15,857 nt of DNA from Actinomycetota bacterium (GTDB lineage: Bacteria; Actinomycetota; Thermoleophilia; Solirubrobacterales; Solirubrobacteraceae), in NCBI GenBank assembly GCA_005788585.1, contig SYBY01000057.1, positions 1-15,857 of the forward strand. The letters run 5' to 3'. Under the pieces are notes generated by a model. That model was given only the letters and a program-made list of their open reading frames with translations. It made no database searches and was not told where the DNA came from. Numbering within the stretch: position 1 is the stretch's first letter; every line of letters begins with the position of its first letter. The position numbers and the translations under genes were made by a program. Shown here in pieces: positions 15,749-15,857 of this stretch.

Positions 15749-15792
15749 CTTCACCACTTCGTGACCAGACCTTCACAAGTTGGCCACGAGTC
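15749..15792 (+). promoter_or_regulatory. PHO-box-like operator: four 11-base units next to the operon -35
   Basis: Read on the plus strand, four contiguous 11-base units run CTTCACCACTT, CGTGACCAGAC, CTTCACAAGTT and GGCCACGAGTC. They match GTTCACC at 6, 4, 5 and 4 of 7 positions. The loose four bases (ACTT, AGAC, AGTT, AGTC) also resemble those of the pstS array (AGAA, AGTT). The array lies four bases upstream of the -35 and points against the direction of operon transcription. By analogy with Streptomyces PhoP sites it could place the surface operon under phosphate control. It is weaker than the pstS array. Confidence 0.5.
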
Positions 15793-15812
15793 GGTTCGAC
15801 GAGGCGTCACGG

Positions 15813-15857
15813 CTACCGCGAGAGCTCCCGCAGAACCTGCTCGACCGCGCCGTCCAC
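15813..15857 (-). CDS. C-terminal end of an unidentified upstream gene (cut by window edge)
   Basis: From the right edge the minus strand reads 14 codons, VDGAVEQVLRELSR, then TAG at 15815-15813. The pattern of a helix with hydrophobic residues every three to four positions fits the last helix of a cytoplasmic enzyme, but nothing allows a family call. It ends about 140 bases before the operon start, and no obvious terminator hairpin was found between them. It could instead be chance, since only 45 bases are visible. Confidence 0.45.
   Translation of the reverse strand: MDGAVEQVLRELSR

Noticed and set aside
15674..15757. Extended N-terminus of the first operon gene from GTG at 15757
   Set aside because: It would begin upstream of the predicted -10 and put 28 residues ahead of a standard signal peptide.
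1..15857. Defence system, prophage or insertion sequence
   Set aside because: No nuclease, reverse transcriptase, transposase, integrase, phage structural gene, toxin-antitoxin pair or terminal inverted repeat could be seen on either strand.

Overview
The window is a GC-rich stretch in which every gene I can support lies on the minus strand. The composition, the run of Sec-exported proteins built from beta-propellers and PKD-type domains, and their Arg-rich C-terminal beta-sandwiches point to an actinobacterium. The closest fit is class Thermoleophilia (Solirubrobacterales, Conexibacter or Patulibacter type). That placement rests on recognising protein style and was not tested by a search.

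Reading in the direction of transcription (right to left), the last 14 codons of an unidentified gene end at 15813. A 140-base gap follows. It holds a good sigma-A-like promoter (TTGACC, 17 bp, TACCGT) and, immediately upstream of its -35, four 11-base repeats resembling PHO boxes. This promoter serves a tight five-gene operon (15673 to 2670). Its genes are joined by overlapping stop and start codons (GTGA, GTGA, ATGA, TGATG), and every product has a signal peptide. In order they are: a 963-residue NHL-like propeller protein with two PKD domains; a 647-residue propeller protein with FN3-like and PKD-like domains; a 672-residue PD40/TolB-like propeller protein; a 581-residue propeller protein with a basic C-terminal beta domain; and a 1471-residue protein with propeller repeats, a calcineurin-like phosphoesterase fold that has lost its metal-binding motifs, a proline-rich stalk and a C-terminal membrane anchor. 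No enzyme with an intact active site is visible, so the operon looks like a cell-surface or secreted protein set of unknown function.

The operon ends against a second, stronger array of five 11-base PHO-box-like repeats (2620-2674), whose first unit contains the operon's last stop codon. It lies upstream of a pstS-like phosphate-binding protein gene (1072-2544) that starts with GTG. That gene is closed by a 16-bp terminator hairpin with a GCAA tetraloop (1020-1055). Beyond it are an FkbM-family methyltransferase (176-958) and the first 54 codons of another secreted protein, possibly of the DUF4394 type.

The main new idea is that the five-gene surface operon may belong to the phosphate-starvation (Pho) regulon. 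Similar 11-base-phased repeats occur at its promoter and at the pstS promoter, and its terminal gene carries a catalytically dead phosphoesterase fold. This is inference from sequence pattern. No tRNA, rRNA, CRISPR array, insertion sequence or phage gene was seen.
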